Below, piece after piece: positions 36,507 to 43,762 of a stretch of DNA of 64,000 bases. The stretch lies in the NCBI RefSeq assembly GCF_006716425.1, contig NZ_VFOZ01000001.1, positions 2,542,001 through 2,606,000 of the forward strand, in the 5' to 3' direction. How positions within the stretch are numbered: position 1 is the stretch's first letter; the number at the start of each line of letters is the position of its first letter. The notes under the pieces were generated by a model that worked only from the letters and a program-made list of their open reading frames with translations, was not told the DNA's origin and did not search any database. Source of the stretch: Actinoallomurus bryophytorum. Its GTDB lineage: Bacteria; Actinomycetota; Actinomycetes; Streptosporangiales; Streptosporangiaceae. Position numbers and translations under genes: made by a program.

Positions 36507-37661
36507 TCACGAGATCACTCCTGCGGGCGCGTAGGGCAGGGAGGCGGTCACGCGGTAGCCGCCGGGGATCGGTCCGGCCTGGGCGGTGCCGCCGCAGGCG
36601 GCGGCGCGTTCGCGAATGCCGACCAGACCGTTGCCCGAGCCGGCGGGCCCCGTACCTCCCCCGCCGTCGTCGGCGACTGTGATCATGAGGTCGGTCTCCC
36701 TCCACTGCAGGCGCACGGTCACCCGGGTCGCGGCGGCGTGCTTGAGGGTGTTGGTCAGGGCCTCCTGCGCGATCCGGTACGCCGCGACCTCGGCGTCGGC
36801 CGGGAGCCGGCGCGGCTCCCCTTCTGTCTGGAGGCCGACCGTCAGCCCGGGGGTGACACCGACCTGCTCGACCAGCCCGGACAGCCCGGCCACCGTGGGC
36901 TGCGGCGCCCGCATGCCCAGGTCCTGCTCGTCCTTGAGGACACCGAGCATCCGGCGGAGCTGGACCATCGCGTCACGCCCCGCCCCGGCGATGGCCTCGA
37001 ACGCCCGCTCGGCCCGCTCCGGGTGCGTTCGTACGACGACCGGCCCCGCCTCGGCCTGCACGACCATGAGGCTCACGGCGTGGGCGAGGATGTCGTGCAT
37101 GTCGCGGGCGATCCTGGCGCGTTCGGCGGTCGTCGCGCGCGCCAGGTCCAGCTCACGCTCGCGTTCCATCTCGCCGGCCCGGTGCGCGAGAGCCTGGAGC
37201 CGTATCTCGCGCCGCCTGGCCAGGATTCCCAGGACGTACGCGCCGGTCGTGGTGAGTACTCCGATGATGCTGGTCGTCAGGCTCCTGGAGGTGGCCAGGG
37301 CGGTCCCGCCGACGACGAGAAGCACGACGATCTGCTGCTCGCGTCTGCCTCCCCAGGCGATGGAGTACGCGGCGACGAGCATGCCCCAGGCGATCGGCTG
37401 GTTCGCCGCGTGGTGCACCTGGTTGTAGCAGAAGAGCGAGGCGAAGATCACCAGCAGGCAGAGCAGCGGGAATCGCCTGCGCCAGATGAGGGGCAGCGCC
37501 GAGGTCGCGCTGAACACCCATGCCCAGCGCGAGAACGGACCGGGCTGGCTCTCTCGCGGAATCACGAACGGCGCGTACAGAACGGCGAGGACCACCAGAG
37601 CGACGACACCGTCGGTGAGGTAGGCATCGCTGACACGCAGCCGGATGCTGGGGAGACGCAC
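36507..37661 (-). CDS. Sensor histidine kinase (HisKA_3), second system
   Basis: A 384-residue kinase with four to five N-terminal hydrophobic segments (about 12-165), a short coiled region rich in RERE, the HisKA_3 box ARIARDMHDILAHAVSLMVVQ and an HATPase with IAQEALTNTLKHAAA, DDGGGG and GNGLVGIRERAAACGG. GTG 37661 (MRLPSIRLRV) is taken as start because sequence before it is arginine-rich and non-membrane. Its likely partner is the response regulator at 35176-35835, but 671 bases of decayed sequence separate them, whereas such genes normally overlap. Confidence 0.9.
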   Translation of the reverse strand: MRLPSIRLRVSDAYLTDGVVALVVLAVLYAPFVIPRESQPGPFSRWAWVFSATSALPLIWRRRFPLLCLLVIFASLFCYNQVHHAANQPIAWGMLVAAYSIAWGGRREQQIVVLLVVGGTALATSRSLTTSIIGVLTTTGAYVLGILARRREIRLQALAHRAGEMERERELDLARATTAERARIARDMHDILAHAVSLMVVQAEAGPVVVRTHPERAERAFEAIAGAGRDAMVQLRRMLGVLKDEQDLGMRAPQPTVAGLSGLVEQVGVTPGLTVGLQTEGEPRRLPADAEVAAYRIAQEALTNTLKHAAATRVTVRLQWRETDLMITVADDGGGGTGPAGSGNGLVGIRERAAACGGTAQAGPIPGGYRVTASLPYAPAGVIS

Positions 37662-37804
37662 GTGCCCAGTATCCGGCGAGGTGACCGGGCCCCGCCTCAC
37701 CCGCGCGACGGAGATAGGGCGGCCGACTCGCTCGTACGGGCGAGGGGTGAAGATCGGTGGGCTGGGCGATTCGCCCGGCCGCCTCGACGCCAACGATTGA
37801 GGCC

Positions 37805-38992
37805 ATGAGAAAACATCTGGCCGCCATCGGCGCCGTCCTTGCCATAGCGGGCTCCGCGAGCACCGCCTCCGCCGCCGTACGCCCCTCCTCCGACCCGCTG
37901 CCACCCCTCGACCCGGCCGTGCTGCAGGCCGCGATCTCGGGGCTGCCGAACGCGACCGTGACGGGCGCCCTGATCAATGTGACCGGCTCGGCCGGCCAGT
38001 GGAGCGGCACGTCGGGAGTACGGGACGTCAAGTCGGGAAAGCCCGTCGCCGCCGATGGGAACTTCCGCGTCGGCAGCATCTCCAAAGTGTTCACCGCGGT
38101 GGTCGTTCTGCAGCTCGCCGCCGAACACGAGATCGACCTCGACCGGTCGGTCCAGCACTACATGCCCGGCCTGCTGCCCGCCTCCATACCGGCCATCACC
38201 GTACGCGAGCTCCTCAACCACACCAGTGGCCTGCCCGACGGCACCCTCGGCGGCGGCGACGCGCAGTGGTTCGTCGACCACCGCCTGGACAGCTGGACAC
38301 CACAACAGATCGTCGCGGACGCCGTCAAGTACCCGATGAAGTTCGCCCCGGGCACGGAGCAGGATTACAACGGCACGAACTACTACATCGCCGGCATGCT
38401 CATCGAGCGGGTGACCGGAAACTCGTACGCCCAGGAGGTGCGGAACCGGATCATCAAGCCGCTGTCCCTGCACAACACCTACGTCCTGGACCGCCACGAC
38501 CCCCGCCTCCCGGGCCCGCACTCGCACGGCTACGTCGCGCTCACCAAGGACGGAACGACGACCTTGCACGACGTCTCGGAGCAGAGCCCGTTCCCGTGGG
38601 CGGAGGGCGGCCTCATCTCCAACAGCGGCGACCTGACGCGGTTCGTCTCGGCGATCTTCAAGGGGCGGCTGGTGCCGTCGTCGGAGCTCGATGAGATGTT
38701 CACCGTCCCCAAGGTGAAGTACCTCGGCACCGACAACTGCGTCATCGGCCCGGATGCCGGCCAGGCCTGCTACAGCGCCGGCCTGATGAAGGCCACCATG
38801 CCCAACGGCCTCACGGGCTGGGGCAAGACCGGCTCAAGGCCGGGCTACACGAGCGGCCTGTTCGCCACCCGCGACCTGAGCCGCGTACTGGTCTACTCCA
38901 TGAACCCGACAGGCAACAAGGACGGCTCGGAGATGCCGTACGTCATCAAAATCGCCTCCGCCGCCTTCGACCCAAGCCTGGCCGGCAACTGA
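37805..38992 (+). CDS. Secreted serine beta-lactamase-like / D-Ala-D-Ala carboxypeptidase-like hydrolase
   Basis: A 395-residue class C beta-lactamase-fold protein with signal peptide (MRKHLAAIGAVLAIAGSAST, cleavage near ASA). The catalytic SxxK is Ser91-Ile-Ser-Lys94. The second motif aligned with YSN is YNG (in DYNGTNYYIAG). The third motif is KTG (GWGKTGSRPGY), where the Streptomyces R61 enzyme has HTG. LLNHTSGLPD and GGLISNSGDLTRF are family segments. It may trim peptidoglycan stem peptides or hydrolyse small esters; the YNG change makes exact activity uncertain. Divergent from the second kinase. Confidence 0.87.
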   Translation: MRKHLAAIGAVLAIAGSASTASAAVRPSSDPLPPLDPAVLQAAISGLPNATVTGALINVTGSAGQWSGTSGVRDVKSGKPVAADGNFRVGSISKVFTAVVVLQLAAEHEIDLDRSVQHYMPGLLPASIPAITVRELLNHTSGLPDGTLGGGDAQWFVDHRLDSWTPQQIVADAVKYPMKFAPGTEQDYNGTNYYIAGMLIERVTGNSYAQEVRNRIIKPLSLHNTYVLDRHDPRLPGPHSHGYVALTKDGTTTLHDVSEQSPFPWAEGGLISNSGDLTRFVSAIFKGRLVPSSELDEMFTVPKVKYLGTDNCVIGPDAGQACYSAGLMKATMPNGLTGWGKTGSRPGYTSGLFATRDLSRVLVYSMNPTGNKDGSEMPYVIKIASAAFDPSLAGN

Positions 38993-39004
38993 CGAGGCTC
39001 CCCA

Positions 39005-39030
39005 GCCCGGCCGCCCCCACGGGGCCGGGC
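39005..39030 (+). terminator. Candidate terminator after the beta-lactamase-like gene
   Basis: Perfect 8-bp stem GCCCGGCC (39005-39012) with GGCCGGGC (39023-39030), loop of ten, starting 13 bases after the stop codon. Confidence 0.5.
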
Positions 39031-39036
39031 AGCGTG

Positions 39037-39081
39037 GTAGCCGGGGTTGCAGTAGCCAGGGCTGCGGTAGCCAGGGCAGTG
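39037..39081. repeat. 15-bp tandem repeat, three copies
   Basis: GTAGCCGGGGTTGCA, GTAGCCAGGGCTGCG and GTAGCCAGGGCAGTG follow each other without gap. Non-coding minisatellite in the long gap after the beta-lactamase-like gene. Confidence 0.7.
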
Positions 39082-39447
39082 GTGATGGAGGGCGGCATGT
39101 GACGGCAGCAGTGACCGGAGACACGTCTGTCGCGCCGAGGCTGAGCGCTCGCTTAAGCGCTGTTCGCCTGCCTGTGTGTCCTATCCCTCCTCTCCCTGGG
39201 CTGCGTGATGATGAACTCACTCGATCCTCGCGCCCTCAAAATGTGCGGACAAGAGGGGTCCACAGGCTGTGGATAACTTTCACCATCTCAACGCCCCCCG
39301 TGCTGAGCGGGGGTGCGCGGCGTCGGCGGGATGGAAGGCCGGGTGGTGGCTGAGCGAGGGGACGCCACAGGGGCATGACGTCGTACGACGCCGCGCCACC
39401 GCTACCCCGCGACTGCGACCTCGCCCGCCGCCACCCCGGCACCCGCG

Positions 39448-39566
39448 TCACCACGCGGGCGTCGGGGAGATCCGGCGACCCGTACACCTGCTCCAGCAGC
39501 AGCCACTCGCACCGGACCAGGCAGTCGCCCTCGATGCGGATCGGCATGCACGGCACGTCGGCCAGG
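39448..39566 (-). pseudogene. Decayed fragment of a nuoD gene
   Basis: On the minus strand about 40 codons read LADVPCMPIRIEGDCLVRCE then LLLEQVYGSPDLPDARV, matching the intact NuoD of this window ([36 protein letters not shown]), with about 26 identical residues and one extra Leu codon. DNA similarity is also clear. The NuoD sequence on either side is missing, and the fragment lies 4.3 kb from intact nuoD in opposite orientation. No start codon or complete gene exists. Confidence 0.8.
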
Positions 39567-39570
39567 CGCC

Positions 39571-39655
39571 ACCCCACGACCACGCCCTCGCCACCACCAT
39601 CGCCACCACGGTCACGCCATCGCCACCCACGACCACGCCACCGCCACCGTTCGCG
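39571..39655. repeat. CCACC/CACG-rich simple-sequence tract
   Basis: Degenerate repeats of CCACCACG/CGCCACCAC type (e.g. CACGCCCTCGCCACCACC) fill this stretch next to the nuoD fragment. No gene in the surrounding 39082-39962 other than that fragment. Confidence 0.55.
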
Positions 39656-39962
39656 GCGAGTCGGTCCTGGCGGGTCACCGTTCTGGCGAGCTGCGCTGGT
39701 CGAGGGATCCGACCCAGCGGGCGACCTTTTCTTGGAGCTTCTTGGAGCGGCGGCACCGAAGACCGTCGTGCCGACGGTGGTGTCCACCCCGCCGGGACCG
39801 TAGTAGTCGGACGCTCCGCCGATAGGGACGGCCCGCGACCACGACCGCACGCATGCGACCTCGGCACTGCTTCGTCGCGGCGACTCGCGATGGCGCCCAT
39901 GCGGCGCCGATCGGGTACGGCGGGGGCCGCTGCCACAGCTCGACTGCGCAGCGAGGCCGGAG

Positions 39963-40301
39963 CTACTCGGCGTCGAACGCCCTGACCACGCGCTTCGGGG
40001 CCGTCATGCGCCAGGCTTCCGTGACGAGTTCGCGGAGGTGGTCGGTACCGATGCGCTCGACGTCCACACCGATCCATCCGTGCTGCCCCACGTACGCCGG
40101 ATAGGTGAACGTCTCCGGGTCCTCCGCGATCAGCGCGGACTGTTCGTCCTTCGTCGCCTTGACGCTCGCCCCCGTGCCGTCCGCCGACATCATGACGAAG
40201 ATCTTGTCGCGTACCCGGAACGTCGCGCTGCCCCAGGTCTCGCGTTCCGACGCCTCCGGGAGGGACAGGGCGAGCTTGCGGAGGTCCTCACCTGTTGCCA
40301 T
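39963..40301 (-). CDS. MmcQ/YjbR family protein
   Basis: A 112-residue MmcQ/YjbR-type protein: LRKLALSLPEASERETWGSATFRVRDKIFVMM is the family N-terminus and YPAYVGQHGWIGVDVE and LRELVTEAWRMTAPKRVV the C-terminal half. The fold resembles the double-wing DNA-binding CyaY-like shape; the biochemical role is unresolved. It follows the DUF3180 gene by eight bases on the same strand, so it is probably the last gene of the folate operon transcript. Confidence 0.85.
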   Translation of the reverse strand: MATGEDLRKLALSLPEASERETWGSATFRVRDKIFVMMSADGTGASVKATKDEQSALIAEDPETFTYPAYVGQHGWIGVDVERIGTDHLRELVTEAWRMTAPKRVVRAFDAE

Positions 40302-40309
40302 CGGGCTCC

Positions 40310-40783
40310 TCAGATGCGGGAGGCGGGCCGGTTCTCGTCCTCGTCTTCTGGGCCCTTAGGGACGCGGCAGGCGTGTTCGAGGATCAGGGCTCCGACGATC
40401 AGGGCGACGGCCGCGAGCGCGGTGCCGCCGCTGACGAAGAAGTCGCGGCGCGGCGACGGCTTGTCCAGCGAGGATGCCAGGTAGACCGCCATGCCGGCGA
40501 ACACGCCCCCCAGTGCCGCCGCGGCGTGGGCGCTCGCCTTGGCCAGGGCCGCCAGGCGTGCCGCCACCAGTGGGTCGATCGGCTTGGTGTCCGGTCGCCG
40601 CTGGATGCGGGCCCGCGTGACCTGCGCGGCGTACAGCTCGCCCAGCGTGAGCAGCAGCAGCGACGGCACCATCGTCCACGGCAGCAGCGGCAGCGAGGTG
40701 TACCAGAAGCGCACCACGGCCCACGTGAGCGCGGCCGCCACGATCAGCGTGACGGCGACGACGGGAAGTCGGGTCGGCTTCAC
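40310..40783 (-). CDS. DUF3180 membrane protein
   Basis: A 157-residue actinobacterial DUF3180 membrane protein: two hydrophobic helices near the N-terminus (PVVAVTLIVAAALTWAVV and LLPWTMVPSLLLLTLGEL), the conserved basic segment RPDTKPIDPLVAARLAALAKASAHA, and two more helices (GGVFAGMAVYLAS, ALAAVALIVGALILEHAC). It starts GTG overlapping the folK stop (GTGA). DUF3180 next to folK is a standing arrangement in actinobacteria, also seen in mycobacteria; function unknown. Confidence 0.88.
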   Translation of the reverse strand: MKPTRLPVVAVTLIVAAALTWAVVRFWYTSLPLLPWTMVPSLLLLTLGELYAAQVTRARIQRRPDTKPIDPLVAARLAALAKASAHAAAALGGVFAGMAVYLASSLDKPSPRRDFFVSGGTALAAVALIVGALILEHACRVPKGPEDEDENRPASRI

Positions 40784-41301
40784 GCGGGCGGCTGGAGAGC
40801 GAGGTCGTCGCGGCGGTGGAGTTCCTGGTCGGCGACGCCGGGCAGGAGGTCGGTCACCCGGCCCTGGCCGGGCAGCGTCGCGTCCGGTTCGAGGTCGCAC
40901 CACGGCCGGAGTACGAAGGCGCGCTCGCGCGCCCGCGGGTGCGGCAGCAGCAGGTCCGGATCGTCGGAGGTCACATCCCCCATCATGACGATGTCGATAT
41001 CGAGGGTGCGCGGTCCCCAGCGGACCTCGCGCGTACGGTCCATCGACTCCTCGATCGCGAGTACGCGTTCGAGCAGCGACTCCGGCGCGACGCGGCTGTT
41101 CGCCACGATGACGACGTTGAGGAAGTCACCCTGTTCGGGGCCGCCGACCGGCTTGGTCTCATAGACCGGCGAGAGCCCGAGAAAGTCGAGCCCCGGGGCG
41201 TCGAACAGCGCGTCGATCGCCTCCTGGAGATTGTCCAGCCGGTCTCCGAGGTTGCTGCCGAGGGACAGCACGGTGCGGCGTTTCTCGGCGGATGTCGTCA
41301 T
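40780..41301 (-). CDS. folK: 2-amino-4-hydroxy-6-hydroxymethyldihydropteridine pyrophosphokinase
   Basis: A 173-residue HPPK transferring pyrophosphate from ATP to 6-hydroxymethyl-dihydropterin. LSLGSNLGDRLDNLQEAI, SPVYETKPVGGPEQGDFLNVV and the signature RWGPRTLDIDIVMMG, followed by LLLPHPRARERAFVL, are all present. Its start overlaps the folB stop (ATGA). Tail of about 20 residues after the domain is variable. Confidence 0.96.
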   Translation of the reverse strand: MTTSAEKRRTVLSLGSNLGDRLDNLQEAIDALFDAPGLDFLGLSPVYETKPVGGPEQGDFLNVVIVANSRVAPESLLERVLAIEESMDRTREVRWGPRTLDIDIVMMGDVTSDDPDLLLPHPRARERAFVLRPWCDLEPDATLPGQGRVTDLLPGVADQELHRRDDLALQPPA

Positions 41302-41663
41302 GGGCGGCTCCGATGAATCGTCACGGCAACGTCGGTGAAGGGGTGCGGCACGGGGGCACTCGGCTTGTGCACGGTGACCTCCACTTCCTCGACCTGGGAC
41401 GGACCGAGGCAGACAGCCGCCAGGTGTTCCGCCAGGGTCTCTATGAGGTTGACGGGCTCACCTTCGACCACGGCCACCAGCCGGTCGGCCAGGGCGCCGT
41501 AGTCCACGGTACGCAAGAGATCATCATCTGCCGCCGCCGGGCGGGCGTCGAGACCCAGCGCGACATCGATCACGAACTCCTGGCCGAGCTCGCGCTCGGC
41601 GGGCAGGCAGCCGTGCCGCCCGCGAGCCCGCAGTCCGCGCAGGACTATCCGGTCCGTCGCCAT
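41298..41663 (-). CDS. folB: Dihydroneopterin aldolase
   Basis: A 121-residue FolB cleaving dihydroneopterin to 6-hydroxymethyl-dihydropterin and glycolaldehyde. IVLRGLRARGRHGCLPAERELGQEFVIDV contains the conserved GxHGxxxxER-type segment with the catalytic Glu; DYGALADRLVAVVEG and NLIETLAEHLA follow, and VTVHKPSAPV holds the catalytic Lys. Its ATG shares one base with the stop of the NTF2-like gene (TGATG), and it overlaps folK. Confidence 0.95.
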   Translation of the reverse strand: MATDRIVLRGLRARGRHGCLPAERELGQEFVIDVALGLDARPAAADDDLLRTVDYGALADRLVAVVEGEPVNLIETLAEHLAAVCLGPSQVEEVEVTVHKPSAPVPHPFTDVAVTIHRSRP

Positions 41664-42100
41664 CACCCGTCCTCGTCGTCCTGCTCGTGGTTCAGCACCG
41701 GCGAACCGTGGTGCAGCCACATCCGCCAGCCCTCATCTGTACGGATGAACGCATTGGTCGTCACGACGCTTCCCCCCGAGGTGAGCGCGTTCGCGGACTC
41801 CTCGACGGCGGTGATGATGTTCTCAGAACAGGTGAGGATGGCCTGGTCACCAGAGATGCGCACCTGGGTGTCGGTGAGCACGAACTGGATGTACGGGGTG
41901 TTCGCCATGATCAGCGCCCAGGACCGCAGCACCGTTCCACGGCCGCGCAGGAGTGGCCAGCCCGGGTGCACGCAGACCACGTCCTCGGCGTGGCCGCCGT
42001 CGGCCCAGACCAGGCCCATCCGGTCGAGGTCGGCGGATTCGAACGCCGCGTAGAACTCCGCGTTGACCGTCTCGACGGCACTCACGTCGGCCTGCGTCAC
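41663..42100 (-). CDS. NTF2-like (SnoaL-type) protein in the folate operon
   Basis: A 145-residue NTF2-fold protein: VNAEFYAAFESADLDRMGLVWAD, VCVHPGWPLLRGRGTVLRSW, ISGDQAILTCSENII and VTTNAFIRTDEGWRMWLHHGSPV. It sits between folP and folB, 19 bases after folP and overlapping folB by TGATG, so it is translated with the folate enzymes. In actinobacteria such proteins regularly occur here; a scaffolding or missing phosphatase-type role is conceivable but not shown. Confidence 0.82.
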   Translation of the reverse strand: MTQADVSAVETVNAEFYAAFESADLDRMGLVWADGGHAEDVVCVHPGWPLLRGRGTVLRSWALIMANTPYIQFVLTDTQVRISGDQAILTCSENIITAVEESANALTSGGSVVTTNAFIRTDEGWRMWLHHGSPVLNHEQDDEDG

Positions 42101-42119
42101 GTGGCTTCCTCCAGGACCG

Positions 42120-42971
42120 TCACCGGGCGGCTCCCCAGGCGGCGGCGGCGCGTACGGCGTCGGCGTTGGGACCTACGTTGTGCACCCGGACGCACCAGGC
42201 TCCCGCCGCGGCGGCGAGGGCGGTGATCGCCACGGTCGCGTCGTCGGACTCGGCGAACGGCCGCGGGGTGCCGTCCGGTGCGGCGAGCAGCCGGCCCAGG
42301 AAGCGTTTGCGTGAGGCCGCCACCAGCACCGGGTGCCCGAGATCGAGCAGTGCGTCGAGATGGGCCAGCAGCGTCCAGTTGTGGTTGTCCTCCGGCCGCT
42401 TGGCGAAGCCCAGGCCGGGATCCACGATGAGCTGCGAGGCATCGACGCCCTCACGGACGATCGCATTGATGCGGGCCCGCAGCTCGTCCTTGACCTCACC
42501 TACGACATCGGCGTAGACGGCACGGGTGTCCATGTCGTGGCTGTGCCCGCGCCAGTGCATCACGACGTACGGCACGGCGGCCTTGGCCACCACGCGCGGC
42601 ATGGCGGGGTCGGCCAGCCCGCCGCTGACGTCGTTGACGAGGCGTGCGCCGGCGGTGACCGCCGCGTCCGCCACCTCGGCCCGCATGGTGTCCACGCTCA
42701 CCGGTACGCCTTCGGCGGCGAGTGCCTCGATCACCGGGACGACCCGGCGCAGCTCCTCTTGCAGGGAAACGCGCTGCGCCCCGGGGCGGGTGGACTCCCC
42801 GCCGACGTCGACGATGTCGGCACCCTCACCGACGAGGTCCAGACCGTGGCGGATGGCCGCGCGGTGGTCGAAGAAGGCCCCACCGTCGGAGAAGGAGTCG
42901 GGGGTTACGTTGACCACGCCCATCACGAGGCAGCGCCCGGGGGTGGGCAGGCCGGCGATGCTCGTGGTCAT
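42120..42971 (-). CDS. folP: Dihydropteroate synthase
   Basis: A 283-residue DHPS joining dihydropterin pyrophosphate and p-aminobenzoate; target of sulfonamides. CLVMGVVNVTPDSFSDGG is the first signature, VDVGGESTRPGAQRVSLQEE the second (pterin-pyrophosphate loop), then VSVDTMRAEVADAA, LVNDVSGG, VVMHWRG, LIVDPGLGFAKRPEDN, VLVAASRKRFLG and VRVHNV. ATG 42971 gives a standard length. It is separated from the upstream mprF-like gene by a 790-base gap with a decayed gene, so it probably has its own promoter here. Confidence 0.96.
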   Translation of the reverse strand: MTTSIAGLPTPGRCLVMGVVNVTPDSFSDGGAFFDHRAAIRHGLDLVGEGADIVDVGGESTRPGAQRVSLQEELRRVVPVIEALAAEGVPVSVDTMRAEVADAAVTAGARLVNDVSGGLADPAMPRVVAKAAVPYVVMHWRGHSHDMDTRAVYADVVGEVKDELRARINAIVREGVDASQLIVDPGLGFAKRPEDNHNWTLLAHLDALLDLGHPVLVAASRKRFLGRLLAAPDGTPRPFAESDDATVAITALAAAAGAWCVRVHNVGPNADAVRAAAAWGAAR

Positions 42972-43207
42972 ATCGGTCAGCCTAGTGCCGAGACCCGGAC
43001 CTTCGCCGCGTCGTGTTCGCCTCACGTACGCGAGCGTGTCGCACACCACGGCCGACCGGCCGGCAGGGGTACGGAGCGGGGCCACTGCGTCGCAAAACAT
43101 GAAACTTACTCATAAGTAAGCTGGCCCTGACCGGCTTATTACAGAGGCTCTGGTCAAGACATGACGTCCCCTCGCTCGCCCGAGCAGGAAGGCGCGGCAC
43201 GACATCG

Positions 43208-43290
43208 GGTACCTCGCCAGACGCGCCGTGACCGTCTCCGCAGTCGCACTCGGAGGCCTCGCCGTCCAGGCGCCCGCCCACGCCTCCGGC
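43208..43290 (+). pseudogene. Orphan signal-peptide-coding fragment of a secreted-protein gene
   Basis: Plus-strand codons read IGYLARRAVTVSAVALGG then LAVQAPAHAS, a convincing signal peptide with cleavage after AHA. The reading then runs into sequence antisense to another decayed gene and loses protein character, ending at a stop at 43518. No in-frame ATG is present upstream of this segment before a TGA; GTG 43228 is the only start. Inferred as a gene stub broken by inversion. Confidence 0.45.
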
Positions 43291-43715
43291 TTCCGCGGGG
43301 GCCGTACCGCCGCTCCCGGTCATCTGGAACGTCGCCGTCTCGGCGCCGCTCGCGTCGATGTCGGCGGTCGCGGTCCAGGAGTTGATGGCCACCGGCGCGG
43401 ACAGGCTCAGGGTGAAGTGGGTCGATGTTCCCGCGGTCGACGCGGGCTGGGGGGAGGCGGTCAGGGACCGGTGATGGTGACGTCCTGGGACCCTGACAAC
43501 GGGATGTCGCACGTGTAGGAGGCGGAGAAGCCGATCACCGGTGACCTGGCCGGCGACCGAACCCCGGGAACGGCAGGCACCGATGAGTTCCAGGGCGGCG
43601 ATGTCACCGTCGAGGCGAACGTGTCGATCCTGGGCAACATCACGGTCCCCTGCACGCCGAACGAGCCACGGCCCGCCGCGGAGACCCTCACCGTGAACTG
43701 ACCCCCGCCGGACCG
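43291..43715 (-). pseudogene. Decayed secreted beta-sandwich (DUF6801-like) protein gene
   Basis: Minus-strand residues in two frames make one protein-like string. Frame one reads QFTVRVSAAGRGSFGVQGTV, later SASYTCDIPLSGSQDVTIT and stops; frame two continues LTASPQPASTAGTSTHFTLS, SWTATADIDASGAETATFQM and TGSGGTAP. The pattern Y.C..PL.GSQ.V.. is reminiscent of secreted actinobacterial DUF6801 proteins. A frameshift near 43465, no start, and no signal peptide on this strand mark it as a pseudogene. Confidence 0.5.
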
Positions 43716-43762
43716 GACGGCCCCCGCCACGGGTAGCGCGGAGCCGTTCCGCGGCTCGGCCC

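Noticed and set aside
39236-39850. 204-residue minus-strand frame spanning the nuoD fragment
   Set aside because: Only the 40-residue NuoD-like piece is protein-like; flanks are random, with a GC-repeat-coded RWRW stretch. Treated as a pseudogene fragment.
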